Source: Micromonospora coerulea (lineage in GTDB: Bacteria > Actinomycetota > Actinomycetes > Mycobacteriales > Micromonosporaceae). Taken from it: a stretch of DNA of 64,000 nt. The stretch is taken from positions 1-64,000 of the forward strand of contig NZ_JAEMUW010000014.1 in assembly GCF_016598485.1 (NCBI RefSeq), written 5' to 3'. The notes below the pieces were generated by a model, which saw only the letters and a program-made list of their open reading frames with translations, made no database searches and was not told where the DNA came from. The position numbers were made by a program, and so were the translations under genes. Positions 49,716 through 58,827 of this stretch are shown piece by piece (within the stretch, counting starts at the first letter, position 1; the number at the start of each line of letters is the position of its first letter).

Positions 49716-50270
49716 TCAGGTGGTCAGGTGGGGAAGTTTGCGCAGCTGGCGCCAGAGGGTCTGGTCACAGGTGCCGGCCCGGTCGGCGAAGGCGCTGGCG
49801 GGGACGTGGATCGGCTCGCTGACGTCGAGGAAGCTGTCGTGGTCGGCGTCGGCGTCCCAGCTCCGGGTGGGGATCCGGACGTGGTCATCCCGGTCGGACT
49901 TGTCCTGGCTGGTGATCTTCAGGACGTCGGCACCCCCGTCGCCGGCCCGCAACACCAGGCAGGGGCGCATCTTCGAGCCGGTGCCGTCGGCGTACGGCAC
50001 GTCGGCCCACCAGATCTCGCCCGGTCGCGGCGCGCCGGCCGGCCGGCGGTCTTTGCTGCGGGGCCGGGGCGGCGCGCTGGTCCGCCCGCTGCCGGGGCGG
50101 GTGCCGGCCGGTCCGGTCCGGCGACCCGGACGCCTGCCCGTCCCTGCCGAACGGGCGCCGTCGCGGGGCGCGGACGAACGATCGGCCGCCCGGCGGCGCC
50201 ACTCGTTCCACAGCCAGCCGGCCGCGACGGCGCCGACGACCGCCGCCGCCCAGAGCACCCACTCCGGCAT
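49716..50270 (-). CDS. Membrane-anchored PemK/MazF-like protein
   Basis: 184 residues. Residues 4-22 form one membrane helix (WVLWAAAVVGAVAAGWLW), a basic Arg/Pro/Gly linker runs to about 82, then a PemK/MazF-type fold begins: PRPGEIWWADVPYADG, SKMRPCLVL, TSQDKSD, SFLDVSEPIHVP. The MazF family cuts RNA as toxins. No antitoxin gene lies beside it and the anchored form is unusual, so it may be a housekeeping relative. ATG at 50270. Convergent with the ADP-ribosylglycohydrolase gene. Confidence 0.75.
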   Translation of the reverse strand: MPEWVLWAAAVVGAVAAGWLWNEWRRRAADRSSAPRDGARSAGTGRRPGRRTGPAGTRPGSGRTSAPPRPRSKDRRPAGAPRPGEIWWADVPYADGTGSKMRPCLVLRAGDGGADVLKITSQDKSDRDDHVRIPTRSWDADADHDSFLDVSEPIHVPASAFADRAGTCDQTLWRQLRKLPHLTT

Positions 50271-50470
50271 CCGTACCCCTGCCTCTCGCCCGTGGCGGGC
50301 GCCCGTCGCCGCCGTGCGGCGATCGTCGCACGCCCCCGGCCGGTCCGCCCGGCGGCGCGACGGGCGCCCCCGCGGACCGTCGGCGTACCTGGTCAGGGCG
50401 GGTGCCGGGACGCCTGTCCCACCCGACCGCTACCGTGCGGGGGAAGCACGAGCACGGGAGGTCGACGGCG

Positions 50471-52624
50471 GTGTCGGAAGGCGGCAGGGTGTCCGAAGAA
50501 GCGATTCCCCAGCAGGTCAGCCCCGCGCAGGAGGCGGCGGCGGGCGCCGAGCCGACCCCGGAGGCGCGGGAGCGGCACGCCACGCTGAGCCAGGAGCTCA
50601 CCGAGCACCAGTACCGCTACTACGTCCTCGACGCGCCCACCATCTCCGACGCGGAGTTCGACAAGCAGCTGCGCGAGCTGGAGGCGCTGGAGGCGGAGTT
50701 CCCGGCCCTGCGCACCCCCGACTCGCCGACCCAGCGGGTCGGCGGCACCTTCTCCACCGACTTCACCCCGGTCACCCACGCCGAGCGGATGCTCTCGCTG
50801 GACAACGCCTTCGCCGACGAGGAACTGGCCGCCTGGGCCGAGCGGGTCGAGCGGGACGCCGGCGGTCCGGTGCCCTACCTGTGCGAGCTGAAGGTCGACG
50901 GCCTCGCGATCAACCTCACCTACGACAAGGGGCGGCTGGTCCGGGCGGCCACCCGGGGTGACGGGCGCACCGGCGAGGACGTGACGGCCAACGTCCGCAG
51001 CATCCGCGACGTGCCGGCCCGGCTGACCCCGTCCGACGACTTCCCCGACGTGCCGGAGTTCCTCGAGGTCCGGGGCGAGATCTACTTCCCGGTCGCCGCC
51101 TTCGCCGACCTCAACGCCGGCCTGGTGGAACAGGGCCGGGCCCCGTTCGCCAACCCGCGCAACGCGGCCGCCGGCAGCCTGCGGCAGAAGGACCCCCGGA
51201 TCACCGCGTCCCGGCCGCTGCGGCTGGTGGTGCACGGCATCGGCGCCCGCCGGGGGTTCCAGCCGGCGGCGCAGTCCGAGTCGTACGCGGCGCTGAGGGC
51301 GTGGGGGCTGCCGACCAGCGACCGGGTCCGGGTGGTGCCCGACCTGGCCGGCGTCGCGGAATACGTCGCCTACTACGCCGAGCACCGGCACGACGTCGAG
51401 CACGAGATCGACGGCGTGGTGGTCAAGGTCGACCCGGTCTCCATCCAGGGCCGGCTCGGCTCGACCAGCCGCGCACCGCGCTGGGCGATCGCCTTCAAGT
51501 ACCCGCCGGAGGAGGTGACCACCAAGCTGCTCGACATCGACGTCAACGTCGGGCGTACCGGCCGGGTCACCCCGTTCGCCGTCCTCGAACCGGTCCGGGT
51601 GGCCGGCTCCACGGTCGCCCTGGCCACCCTGCACAACGCCCGCGAGGTCGAGCGCAAGGGGGTGCTGATCGGCGACACGGTGGTGCTGCGCAAGGCCGGC
51701 GACGTGATCCCCGAGGTGCTCGGCCCGGTGGTCGACCTGCGTCCCGCCGACGCCCGGCCGTTCGTCATGCCCACCACCTGCCCGGCCTGCGGCACCCCGC
51801 TCGCCCCGGCGAAAGAGGGCGATGTCGACATCCGCTGCCCCAACACCCGCAGCTGCCCGGCGCAGCTGCGTGAGCGGGTGTTCCACCTGGCGGGCCGGGG
51901 CGCCTTCGACATCGAGGTGCTCGGCTACAAGGGCGCCGCCGCGCTGCTGGACGCGCAGATCATCGCCGACGAGGGCGACCTGTTCGCCCTCGACGCCGAC
52001 CAGCTGGCCCGCTCGCCGTTCTTCGTCAACAAGGACGGCAGCCTGGGCAGCAACGCCACCAAGCTGCTGGACAACCTCGCCGTGGCCAAGGAACGCGACC
52101 TGTGGCGGGTGCTGGTGGCGCTCTCCATCCGGCACGTCGGCCCCACCGCCGCGCAGGCCCTCGCCCGGCACTTCCGCTCGATCGAGGCCATCGACCGGGC
52201 CGGTGAGGAGGAGCTGTCCTCCGTGGACGGCGTGGGCCCGACCATCGCCGCCAGCATCAAGGAGTGGTTCGCCGTCGACTGGCACCGCGAGGTGGTGCGC
52301 AAGTGGGCCGAGTCGGGCGTACGGATGGCCGAGGAGGCGGTGGACGAGGGGCCGCGCCCGCTGGAGGGGCTCACCGTGGTGGTGACCGGCACTCTCGCCG
52401 GGTTCAGCCGCGACCAGGCGTCGGAGGCGATCCAGAGCCGGGGCGGCAAGGTCACCGGCTCGGTCTCCAAGAAGACCAGCTTCGTGGTGGTCGGGGACAA
52501 CCCCGGTAGCAAGGCGGACAAGGCCGTCAGCCTCAAGCTGCCGGTCCTGGACGAGGAGGGCTTCCGGGTGCTGCTGGAGTCCGGCCCGGACGCCGCCCGG
52601 GAGGTCGCCCGCGTTCAGGAGTGA
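50471..52624 (+). CDS. ligA: NAD-dependent DNA ligase LigA
   Basis: 717 residues. Ia domain (EHQYRYYVLDAPTISDAEFD) binds NMN; nucleotidyl-transfer Lys141 in ELKVDGLAI; OB fold (GRTGRVTPFAVLEPV). Zinc finger CPACG and RCPNTRSCPAQ, HhH domain (SVDGVGPTIAASI) and C-terminal BRCT (GLTVVVTGTLAGFSRDQA). All domains of the standard enzyme are present. Seals nicks in replication and repair. GTG at 50471 chosen, with GGGAGG nine bases upstream. Confidence 0.95.
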   Translation: MSEGGRVSEEAIPQQVSPAQEAAAGAEPTPEARERHATLSQELTEHQYRYYVLDAPTISDAEFDKQLRELEALEAEFPALRTPDSPTQRVGGTFSTDFTPVTHAERMLSLDNAFADEELAAWAERVERDAGGPVPYLCELKVDGLAINLTYDKGRLVRAATRGDGRTGEDVTANVRSIRDVPARLTPSDDFPDVPEFLEVRGEIYFPVAAFADLNAGLVEQGRAPFANPRNAAAGSLRQKDPRITASRPLRLVVHGIGARRGFQPAAQSESYAALRAWGLPTSDRVRVVPDLAGVAEYVAYYAEHRHDVEHEIDGVVVKVDPVSIQGRLGSTSRAPRWAIAFKYPPEEVTTKLLDIDVNVGRTGRVTPFAVLEPVRVAGSTVALATLHNAREVERKGVLIGDTVVLRKAGDVIPEVLGPVVDLRPADARPFVMPTTCPACGTPLAPAKEGDVDIRCPNTRSCPAQLRERVFHLAGRGAFDIEVLGYKGAAALLDAQIIADEGDLFALDADQLARSPFFVNKDGSLGSNATKLLDNLAVAKERDLWRVLVALSIRHVGPTAAQALARHFRSIEAIDRAGEEELSSVDGVGPTIAASIKEWFAVDWHREVVRKWAESGVRMAEEAVDEGPRPLEGLTVVVTGTLAGFSRDQASEAIQSRGGKVTGSVSKKTSFVVVGDNPGSKADKAVSLKLPVLDEEGFRVLLESGPDAAREVARVQE

Positions 52625-52780
52625 CCCGGCGGGCCCGGACGGAGGCCCTGCGGCGTATACCAACTTAATTACGACTACGACCGATTCGTGACTGTCATGT
52701 CGGGGAATCCGGGACCGAGGGCGTTTCATTGATGCACGGCGTGTGAGCGGAGCACGCCACGGCCGATCCCGGGAGGTGCG
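52625..52780. promoter_or_regulatory. AT-rich gap before GGDEF-EAL gene
   Basis: 156 bp including ataccaacttaattacgact (52658-52677), one of the most AT-rich spots of the window, likely promoter of the GGDEF-EAL gene. GGGAGGTGCG is the ribosome binding site before 52781. No gene. Confidence 0.4.
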
Positions 52781-55264
52781 ATGGCGGCGGCCGATCCGCG
52801 CAACTCCGTCCCACCAGGGCGGGTGACGCCGTTCTTCGGCTTCGTCGCCGCGATCTTCGTCCTCGCCGTGCTGCTCTCGGCCGCTCCGCTGGCCGGGCTG
52901 CCCGAGCGGCTGCCTCACCTGCCGGCGGCCTTCTGGACCATGGCGGCGCTCGCCGTCGCCTGCGACGCCCGTCCCTTCGTCCCGCCCGGCCGGCGGCAGA
53001 CCTCCGCGGTCTTCCCGTCGACCTGCTTCACCTTCGCCATCCTGCTCGGCTGGGGACTCGGCCCGGCGGTGGCGGTGCAGGCGGTCGCGGTGGCCGTCTC
53101 CGGCTGGCGGATGGGGCACACCGTGTGGCGTACCGGCTTCAACGCCGCCCAGTACGCCTGCGCCCTCGCCGCCGCGTACGTGATCACCCGGCTCGGTCCC
53201 GGCGACATCTTCGACGGTGGCCGGCTGCACTGGACGGACGTGGCCGCGGTCGGCGGCGCCACCGCCGCCTGGTTCGTGGTCAACTACGGCCTGGTCACCA
53301 CCGCGATCCGGTTGCGGTTCGGCGACCGCTGGTGGCCCAGCCTGCGCCACGGCCTGGTGTACGAGCTGCTCTCCACCGGCTCGCTGCTGCTGCTCGCCCC
53401 GGTGCTGGTGGCCGCCGCGCGGGCCAGCGCCGCGCTGATCCCGCTGGTGCTGGTGCCGCTCTTCGCGGTCTACCGGATGGCCCGGCTCTCCACGGAGCAG
53501 GAGCAACTGGCCGCGCTCGACCCGCTCACCGGGCTGCCCAACCGCAAGGCACTGCTGGCCGAGGTGGCCGAGCAGGTCCACCTGCACGCCGAGCGGGCCG
53601 CCCGGGGTGAGCGCGCCGCGCACGTCGCCCTGCTGCTGATCGACCTGGACCGGTTCAAGCACGTCAACGACGCCCTCGGGCACGCGGTGGGGGACCGGCT
53701 GCTGGTCGAGGTGAGCGCCCGGCTCACCGACGTGGTCCCCGACGGCGACCTCGTCGCCCGGCTCGGCGGGGACGAATTCGCCATCGTGGTCCCCGGGCTG
53801 ACCGGCACCGACGAGGCCCGCGTGCGGGCCGAACGGGTCGCCGCCGCGCTCACCGAGCCGGTCTGTCTCGACGGCCTGCCGCTGGACGTCGGCGGCTCGA
53901 TCGGCATCGCCCTCTTCCCCGAGCACGGCGAGGACTTCGCCACCCTGATGCGCCACGCCGACGTGGCCATGTACGACGCCAAGCATCGCAACGACACCGT
54001 CGCCGTCTACGCCGCCGAGTCGGACCACAACTCGGCCGAGCGGCTGAGCCTCCTGGCCGACCTGCGCCGCGTGCTCGAAGCGGGGCCGGCATCGCCCGAC
54101 CCGGTCGGCACGCGCGGCGGCGACGGCGCGGTGCTCCCCGCCGGGGCGGCGCTGCCGCCGGCGACCGGCGGCCTGACCGCCGACGGGCCACGGGGTGGGT
54201 CGGGGCGGTGGCGCCTGCGGCGCCGTCGGGAACGGCCGGAGGTCCGGCACGACGACGACCTGATCAACGAGATCGTCACCCGGGCCGACCCGATCCGGCG
54301 CCGGGCGGCCCGGTCGGCCGCAGCGGAGGAAGCCGGCGGCCGCGGGCCGGTCGACGGGAGCGACGGCCCGGACGCAGCGCCGGTCGCCGCGCCGGTCGCC
54401 GCGCCGGACGCCCCGCCGGTCCCCACCCCGGTGGCCGCCCCGGTGCGCGCGGTGCCGGCGCGGGACGGGGACCCGGGCGACGACCCGGGCGAGATCACGA
54501 TGTACTACCAGCCGCAGATCGCCATCGCCACGGGCGACGTCGTCGGGGTGGAGGCGCTGCTGCGCTGGCGGCACCCGCGCCGCGGCATGGTCGACCCGGG
54601 GGAGCTGATCCAGGTCGCCGAGCAGAGCGCGGTGATGCGGCTGCTCACCCGGCGGGTGGTGGACGACGTGGTCGAACAGTTGGCGAAGTGGTCGGCGGCA
54701 GGGATCACCCTGCGGGCCGCGCTCAACGTCAGCGTCCGCGACCTGCACACCGGGGAGGTCGCCGACCAGATCGCCGACCGGCTCGCCCGGTACGGCGTCC
54801 GCCCCGAGCGCCTCCAGGTGGAGATCACCGAGGGCGCGCTGATGGCCGACCCTCGGCGGGTGCTGGCCAGCATCACCCAGCTGCACCGCATCGGGGTCGC
54901 CATCGCGCTGGACGACTTCGGCACCGGCTACTCGTCGTTGCAGCACCTGCGCCGGCTGCCGCTGTCCGAGGTGAAGGTGGACCGCTCGTTCGTGCTGGGC
55001 ATGGCCGACGATCCCGACGACGCGGCGATCGTCCGGTCGATGATCGAGCTGGCCGGGGCGCTCGGGCTGCGGGTGGTGGCCGAGGGCGTCGAGGACGAGC
55101 GGACCTGGCGGTTGCTGCACGCGGCCGGCTGCGACGTGGCGCAGGGCTGGTTCCACGCCCGGCCCATGCCGGCGGAGGAGCTGGTCACCTGGCTCGCCCG
55201 GTACCGGCCGGTGCGCCCGGCGTCGAGCGGGGACGCGGAGGTGCCGCGCCGGCCGACCCGGTGA
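52781..55264 (+). CDS. GGDEF-EAL c-di-GMP turnover protein
   Basis: 827 residues. N-terminal membrane-sensor region with six or more helices (about 15-235), GGDEF domain about 243-412 with GGDEF at 329-333 intact. The I-site Arg (RxxD) is absent: PDGD stands there, so product feedback is unlikely. EAL domain with VEALLRW (590), DDFGTGYSSL and AEGVEDE intact. Its first helix (LLADLRRVLEAG, about 424) is separated from its first strand (MYYQPQI, about 574) by about 135 residues of Ala/Pro/Gly-rich filler. Synthesises and/or degrades c-di-GMP at the membrane. Confidence 0.9.
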   Translation: MAAADPRNSVPPGRVTPFFGFVAAIFVLAVLLSAAPLAGLPERLPHLPAAFWTMAALAVACDARPFVPPGRRQTSAVFPSTCFTFAILLGWGLGPAVAVQAVAVAVSGWRMGHTVWRTGFNAAQYACALAAAYVITRLGPGDIFDGGRLHWTDVAAVGGATAAWFVVNYGLVTTAIRLRFGDRWWPSLRHGLVYELLSTGSLLLLAPVLVAAARASAALIPLVLVPLFAVYRMARLSTEQEQLAALDPLTGLPNRKALLAEVAEQVHLHAERAARGERAAHVALLLIDLDRFKHVNDALGHAVGDRLLVEVSARLTDVVPDGDLVARLGGDEFAIVVPGLTGTDEARVRAERVAAALTEPVCLDGLPLDVGGSIGIALFPEHGEDFATLMRHADVAMYDAKHRNDTVAVYAAESDHNSAERLSLLADLRRVLEAGPASPDPVGTRGGDGAVLPAGAALPPATGGLTADGPRGGSGRWRLRRRRERPEVRHDDDLINEIVTRADPIRRRAARSAAAEEAGGRGPVDGSDGPDAAPVAAPVAAPDAPPVPTPVAAPVRAVPARDGDPGDDPGEITMYYQPQIAIATGDVVGVEALLRWRHPRRGMVDPGELIQVAEQSAVMRLLTRRVVDDVVEQLAKWSAAGITLRAALNVSVRDLHTGEVADQIADRLARYGVRPERLQVEITEGALMADPRRVLASITQLHRIGVAIALDDFGTGYSSLQHLRRLPLSEVKVDRSFVLGMADDPDDAAIVRSMIELAGALGLRVVAEGVEDERTWRLLHAAGCDVAQGWFHARPMPAEELVTWLARYRPVRPASSGDAEVPRRPTR

Positions 55265-55421
55265 CCGTCCCCGTCGGCGGGACGGGCGGAGGGGGAGGGG
55301 GAGTCGGAGGCGTCGGCGGGAGCGCAGGACAATAGACTCGTCCGGTCACCGCGCGTCATCGCACCACCCGGCCGCGCGGCCGGCACGCAGACCCAGCAGG
55401 ACAGCCACGAAGGGGGCATTG

Positions 55422-55727
55422 ATGGCCGCCATCTCCCGCGAGGAGGTCGCGCACCTGGCGCGACTGTCGCGGCTCGCCGTCACCGAGGAGGAGCTGGACA
55501 CCTTCGCCGGCCAGCTCGACGTGATCCTCCAGTCGGTCGCCCAGGTCGGCGAGGTCGCCGCGGCGGACATCCCGCCGACCTCCCACTCGGTGCCGCTGAC
55601 CAACGTGCTCCGCGAGGACGTGGTGACGCCGTGCCTGACCCCGGAGGAGGCGCTGTCCGGCGCGCCCGACGTCGACCAGCAGCGGTTCCGCGTTCCGCGG
55701 ATCCTGGACGAGGATGTGGCTTCATGA
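55422..55727 (+). CDS. gatC: Asp/Glu-tRNA amidotransferase subunit C
   Basis: 101 residues. MAAISREEVAHLARLSRLA is the GatC signature; VPLTNVLREDVVTPCLT follows. ATG at 55422 after GGGGGCATTG. It stabilises the GatA-GatB complex. Stop overlaps gatA start (ATGA). Confidence 0.93.
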   Translation: MAAISREEVAHLARLSRLAVTEEELDTFAGQLDVILQSVAQVGEVAAADIPPTSHSVPLTNVLREDVVTPCLTPEEALSGAPDVDQQRFRVPRILDEDVAS

Positions 55728-57199
55728 GCGAGTTGATCAAGCTCACCGCGACCGAGATCGCCGGGCTGGTGGCGAAGGGCGAGACCTCCGCGGTCGAGGT
55801 GACGCAGGCCCACCTGGACCGGATCGCCGCCGTCGACGACCGGGTGCACGCGTTCCTGCACGTCGACACCGAGGGCGCGCTGGCCGCGGCCCGCCGGGTG
55901 GACGAGCGCCGGGCCGCCGGCGAGGAGTTGGGCCCGCTGGCCGGCGTGCCGGTCGCGGTCAAGGACGTCCTCACCACCAAGGGCGTGCCGACCACCGTCG
56001 GGTCGAAGATCCTGGAGGGCTGGCGCCCGCCGTACGACTCGACGATCGTGCAGCGGCTGCGCGACGCCGGCACGGTGATGCTCGGCAAGACGAACATGGA
56101 CGAGTTCGCGATGGGCTCCTCCACCGAATACTCCGCGTACGGGCCGACCCACAACCCGTGGGACCTGGACCGGATCCCGGGCGGCTCCGGTGGCGGCAGC
56201 GCCGCCGCGCTCGCCGCGTACGAGGCCCCGCTGTCGATCGGCTCGGACACCGGCGGCTCGATCCGCCAGCCCGGCGCGGTCACCGGCACCGTCGGCGCCA
56301 AGCCCACCTACGGCGGCACCTCCCGGTACGGCCTGGTGGCGTTCTCCTCGTCGCTGGACACCCCGGGCCCGTGCGCGCGTACGGTGCTCGACGCCGCGCT
56401 GCTGCACCAGGTGATCGGCGGGCACGACCCGCGCGATTCCACCTCCATCCCGCAGCCGGTGCCGGACGTGGTGGGCGCGGCGAAGCTCGGCGCGACCGGC
56501 GACCTGACCGGGGTGAAGCTCGGTGTGGTCACCGAGTTCACCGGCGAGGGCGCCGAGCCGGGCGTGCTGGCCGCGTTCCGCGAGTCGGTGGACGCGCTGG
56601 CCAAGCTGGGCGCCGAGATCGTCGAGGTGTCCTGCCCGCACTTCCGCTACGCGCTGCCGGCGTACTACCTGATCGCGCCGAGCGAGTGCTCCTCCAACCT
56701 GGCCCGGTTCGACGGCGTGCGGTTCGGCCTGCGGGTCGGCGACGACGGCAACCGGTCGCTGGAGGAGGTCATGTCGCTGACCCGGGAGGCCGGCTTCGGC
56801 GCCGAGGTCAAGCGGCGCATCATGATCGGCACGTACGCGCTCTCCTCGGGCTACTACGACGCCTACTACGGGCAGGCGCAGAAGGTCCGCACCCTGATCA
56901 CCCGGGACTTCACCGCCGCCTTCGAGCAGGTCGACGCGCTGATCTCGCCGACCACCCCGTTCGTGGCGTTCCCGATCGGGGCGCGCACCGCCGACCCGTA
57001 CCAGATGTACCTGGCGGACCTCTTCACCATCCCGACCAACCTGTACGGCGGCCCGGGCATCTCGGTGCCCTGCGGCCTCTCCGACGGGCTCCCCGTCGGC
57101 CTGCAGGTGATGGCCCCGACGATGGCCGACGACCGGATGTACCGGGTCGCCGCCGCGCTGGAGTCCGTGGTCGGCACGTTCACCCCACCGGCGCTGTGA
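55724..57199 (+). CDS. gatA: Asp/Glu-tRNA amidotransferase subunit A
   Basis: 491 residues. Amidase signature: catalytic Lys in VAVKDVLTTKG (about 78), cis-Ser and nucleophile in SGGGSAAALAAYEAPLSIGS and DTGGSIRQPG. The family triad Ser-cisSer-Lys is intact. Releases ammonia from glutamine and hands it to GatB. ATG at 55724 overlaps gatC. Confidence 0.95.
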   Translation: MSELIKLTATEIAGLVAKGETSAVEVTQAHLDRIAAVDDRVHAFLHVDTEGALAAARRVDERRAAGEELGPLAGVPVAVKDVLTTKGVPTTVGSKILEGWRPPYDSTIVQRLRDAGTVMLGKTNMDEFAMGSSTEYSAYGPTHNPWDLDRIPGGSGGGSAAALAAYEAPLSIGSDTGGSIRQPGAVTGTVGAKPTYGGTSRYGLVAFSSSLDTPGPCARTVLDAALLHQVIGGHDPRDSTSIPQPVPDVVGAAKLGATGDLTGVKLGVVTEFTGEGAEPGVLAAFRESVDALAKLGAEIVEVSCPHFRYALPAYYLIAPSECSSNLARFDGVRFGLRVGDDGNRSLEEVMSLTREAGFGAEVKRRIMIGTYALSSGYYDAYYGQAQKVRTLITRDFTAAFEQVDALISPTTPFVAFPIGARTADPYQMYLADLFTIPTNLYGGPGISVPCGLSDGLPVGLQVMAPTMADDRMYRVAAALESVVGTFTPPAL

Positions 57200-57212
57200 G
57201 GCAGGAGCTCAG

Positions 57213-58712
57213 ATGACCACGACACTGCCCGCGTACGACGAGGTCGTCGCGCGCTACGAACCGGTGATCGGCCTGGAGACCCACGTCGAGCTGGGCACGA
57301 ACACCAAGATGTTCTGCGGCTGCCCGACGGACTTCGGCGGCGAACCGAACACCCGGGTCTGCCCGGTCTGCCTGGGCCTGCCCGGCTCGCTGCCGGTGGC
57401 CAACAAGGCGGCCATCGAGGCGACGATCCGGATCGGCCTGGCGCTGAACTGCTCGATTGCCGAGTGGTGCCGGTTCGCCCGGAAGAACTACTTCTACCCG
57501 GACATGCCGAAGGACTTCCAGATCAGCCAGTACGACGAGCCGCTGTGCTTCGACGGCTACCTGGACGTCGAGGTCGGCGGCGAGCTGGTGCGGATCGGCA
57601 TCGAGCGGGTGCACCTGGAGGAGGACACCGGCAAGACGCTGCACGTCGGTGGCGCCACCGGCCGCATCCACGGCGCGACCGAGTCGCTGGTCGACTACAA
57701 CCGGGCCGGCATCCCGCTGGTGGAGATCGTCACCAAGCCGGTTCCCGGCACCGGCGCGCTGGCGCCGGAGGTGGCCCGGGCGTACGTGACCGAGTTGCGG
57801 GACGTGCTCCGCACGCTGGGTGTCTCCGACGTCCGGATGGAGGAGGGCTCGCTGCGCTGCGACGTCAACACCTCGCTGAACCTCCCGGGCGAGGAGTGGG
57901 GCACGCGCACCGAGACCAAGAACGTCAACTCGCTGCGGTCGGTCGAGCGCGCGGTCCGGTCGGAGATGCTGCGCCAGGCGTCGGTGCTGGACGCCGGCGG
58001 GAAGATCACCCAGGAGACCCGGCACTTCCACGAGGACACCGGCGACACCACGCCGGGCCGGTCCAAGGAGACCGCCACCGACTACCGGTACTTCCCGGAG
58101 CCGGACCTGGTGCCGCTCGCGCCGGACCCCGCCTGGGTGGCCGAGCTGAAGGCCGCCCTGCCGGAGCTGCCGCGGCTGCACCGCCGCCGGCTCCAGGAGC
58201 AGTGGGGCCTGTCCGACCTGGACATGCAGTCGGTGCTCAACGCCGGCGCCGTCGAGCTGATCGAGGCCACGGTCGCCGCCGGCGCCACCCCGGCCGCCGC
58301 CCGCAAGTGGTGGCTGGGGGAGCTGTCCCGGCGGGCCAACGAGACCGGCGTGGAGCTGGCCGACGTCGGGGCCACCCCGGAGCAGGTCGCCGAGCTGCAG
58401 GGCCTGGTCGACGCCGGCAAGCTCAACGACAAGCTGGCCCGGACGGTGCTGGAGGGCGTGGTCGCCGGCGAGGGCTCGCCGACCGAGGTCATGACCAACC
58501 GCAACCTGGAGGTCGTCTCCGACACCGGCGCGCTGACCGCCGCCGTGGACGAGGCGATCGCCGCGAACCCCGACGTCGCGGACAAGATCCGCAGCGGCAA
58601 GGTCGCGGCGGCCGGCGCCCTGGTCGGCGCGGTCATGAAGACCACCCGCGGCCAGGCCGACGCCAAGACCGTCCGCGAGCTGATCCTGGAGCGCCTCGGC
58701 GCCCAGGGCTGA
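57213..58712 (+). CDS. gatB: Asp/Glu-tRNA amidotransferase subunit B
   Basis: 499 residues. Starts VIGLETHVELGTNTKMFC; zinc cysteines in CGCPTDFGGEPNTRVCPVC; ATP-dependent transfer domain with MPKDFQISQYDEPL; C-terminal GatB/YqeY tail (ATPEQVAELQGLVDAGKLN). Converts Glu-tRNA-Gln and Asp-tRNA-Asn with GatA/C. ATG at 57213, 13 bp after gatA. Ends before a strong terminator. Confidence 0.95.
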   Translation: MTTTLPAYDEVVARYEPVIGLETHVELGTNTKMFCGCPTDFGGEPNTRVCPVCLGLPGSLPVANKAAIEATIRIGLALNCSIAEWCRFARKNYFYPDMPKDFQISQYDEPLCFDGYLDVEVGGELVRIGIERVHLEEDTGKTLHVGGATGRIHGATESLVDYNRAGIPLVEIVTKPVPGTGALAPEVARAYVTELRDVLRTLGVSDVRMEEGSLRCDVNTSLNLPGEEWGTRTETKNVNSLRSVERAVRSEMLRQASVLDAGGKITQETRHFHEDTGDTTPGRSKETATDYRYFPEPDLVPLAPDPAWVAELKAALPELPRLHRRRLQEQWGLSDLDMQSVLNAGAVELIEATVAAGATPAAARKWWLGELSRRANETGVELADVGATPEQVAELQGLVDAGKLNDKLARTVLEGVVAGEGSPTEVMTNRNLEVVSDTGALTAAVDEAIAANPDVADKIRSGKVAAAGALVGAVMKTTRGQADAKTVRELILERLGAQG

Positions 58713-58719
58713 GCCCGCC

Positions 58720-58762
58720 GGGAAGGCCGCCGTCCGACCGGCGGCGGCCTTCCCGCTTTTTT
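58720..58762 (+). terminator. gatCAB terminator
   Basis: 13-bp stem (58720-58732 with 58742-58754) followed by GCTTTTTT. Canonical Rho-independent signal. Confidence 0.9.
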
Positions 58763-58827
58763 CGAGTACGCGGCCACCCCGCATCCCCTCGCGAGGGCGT
58801 CAACGGCGACGCCCGGATGGAGTCACC

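Noticed and set aside
50393..55156. 1587-codon open frame opposite ligA and the GGDEF-EAL gene
   Set aside because: Same GC artefact; overlaps two well-supported genes.
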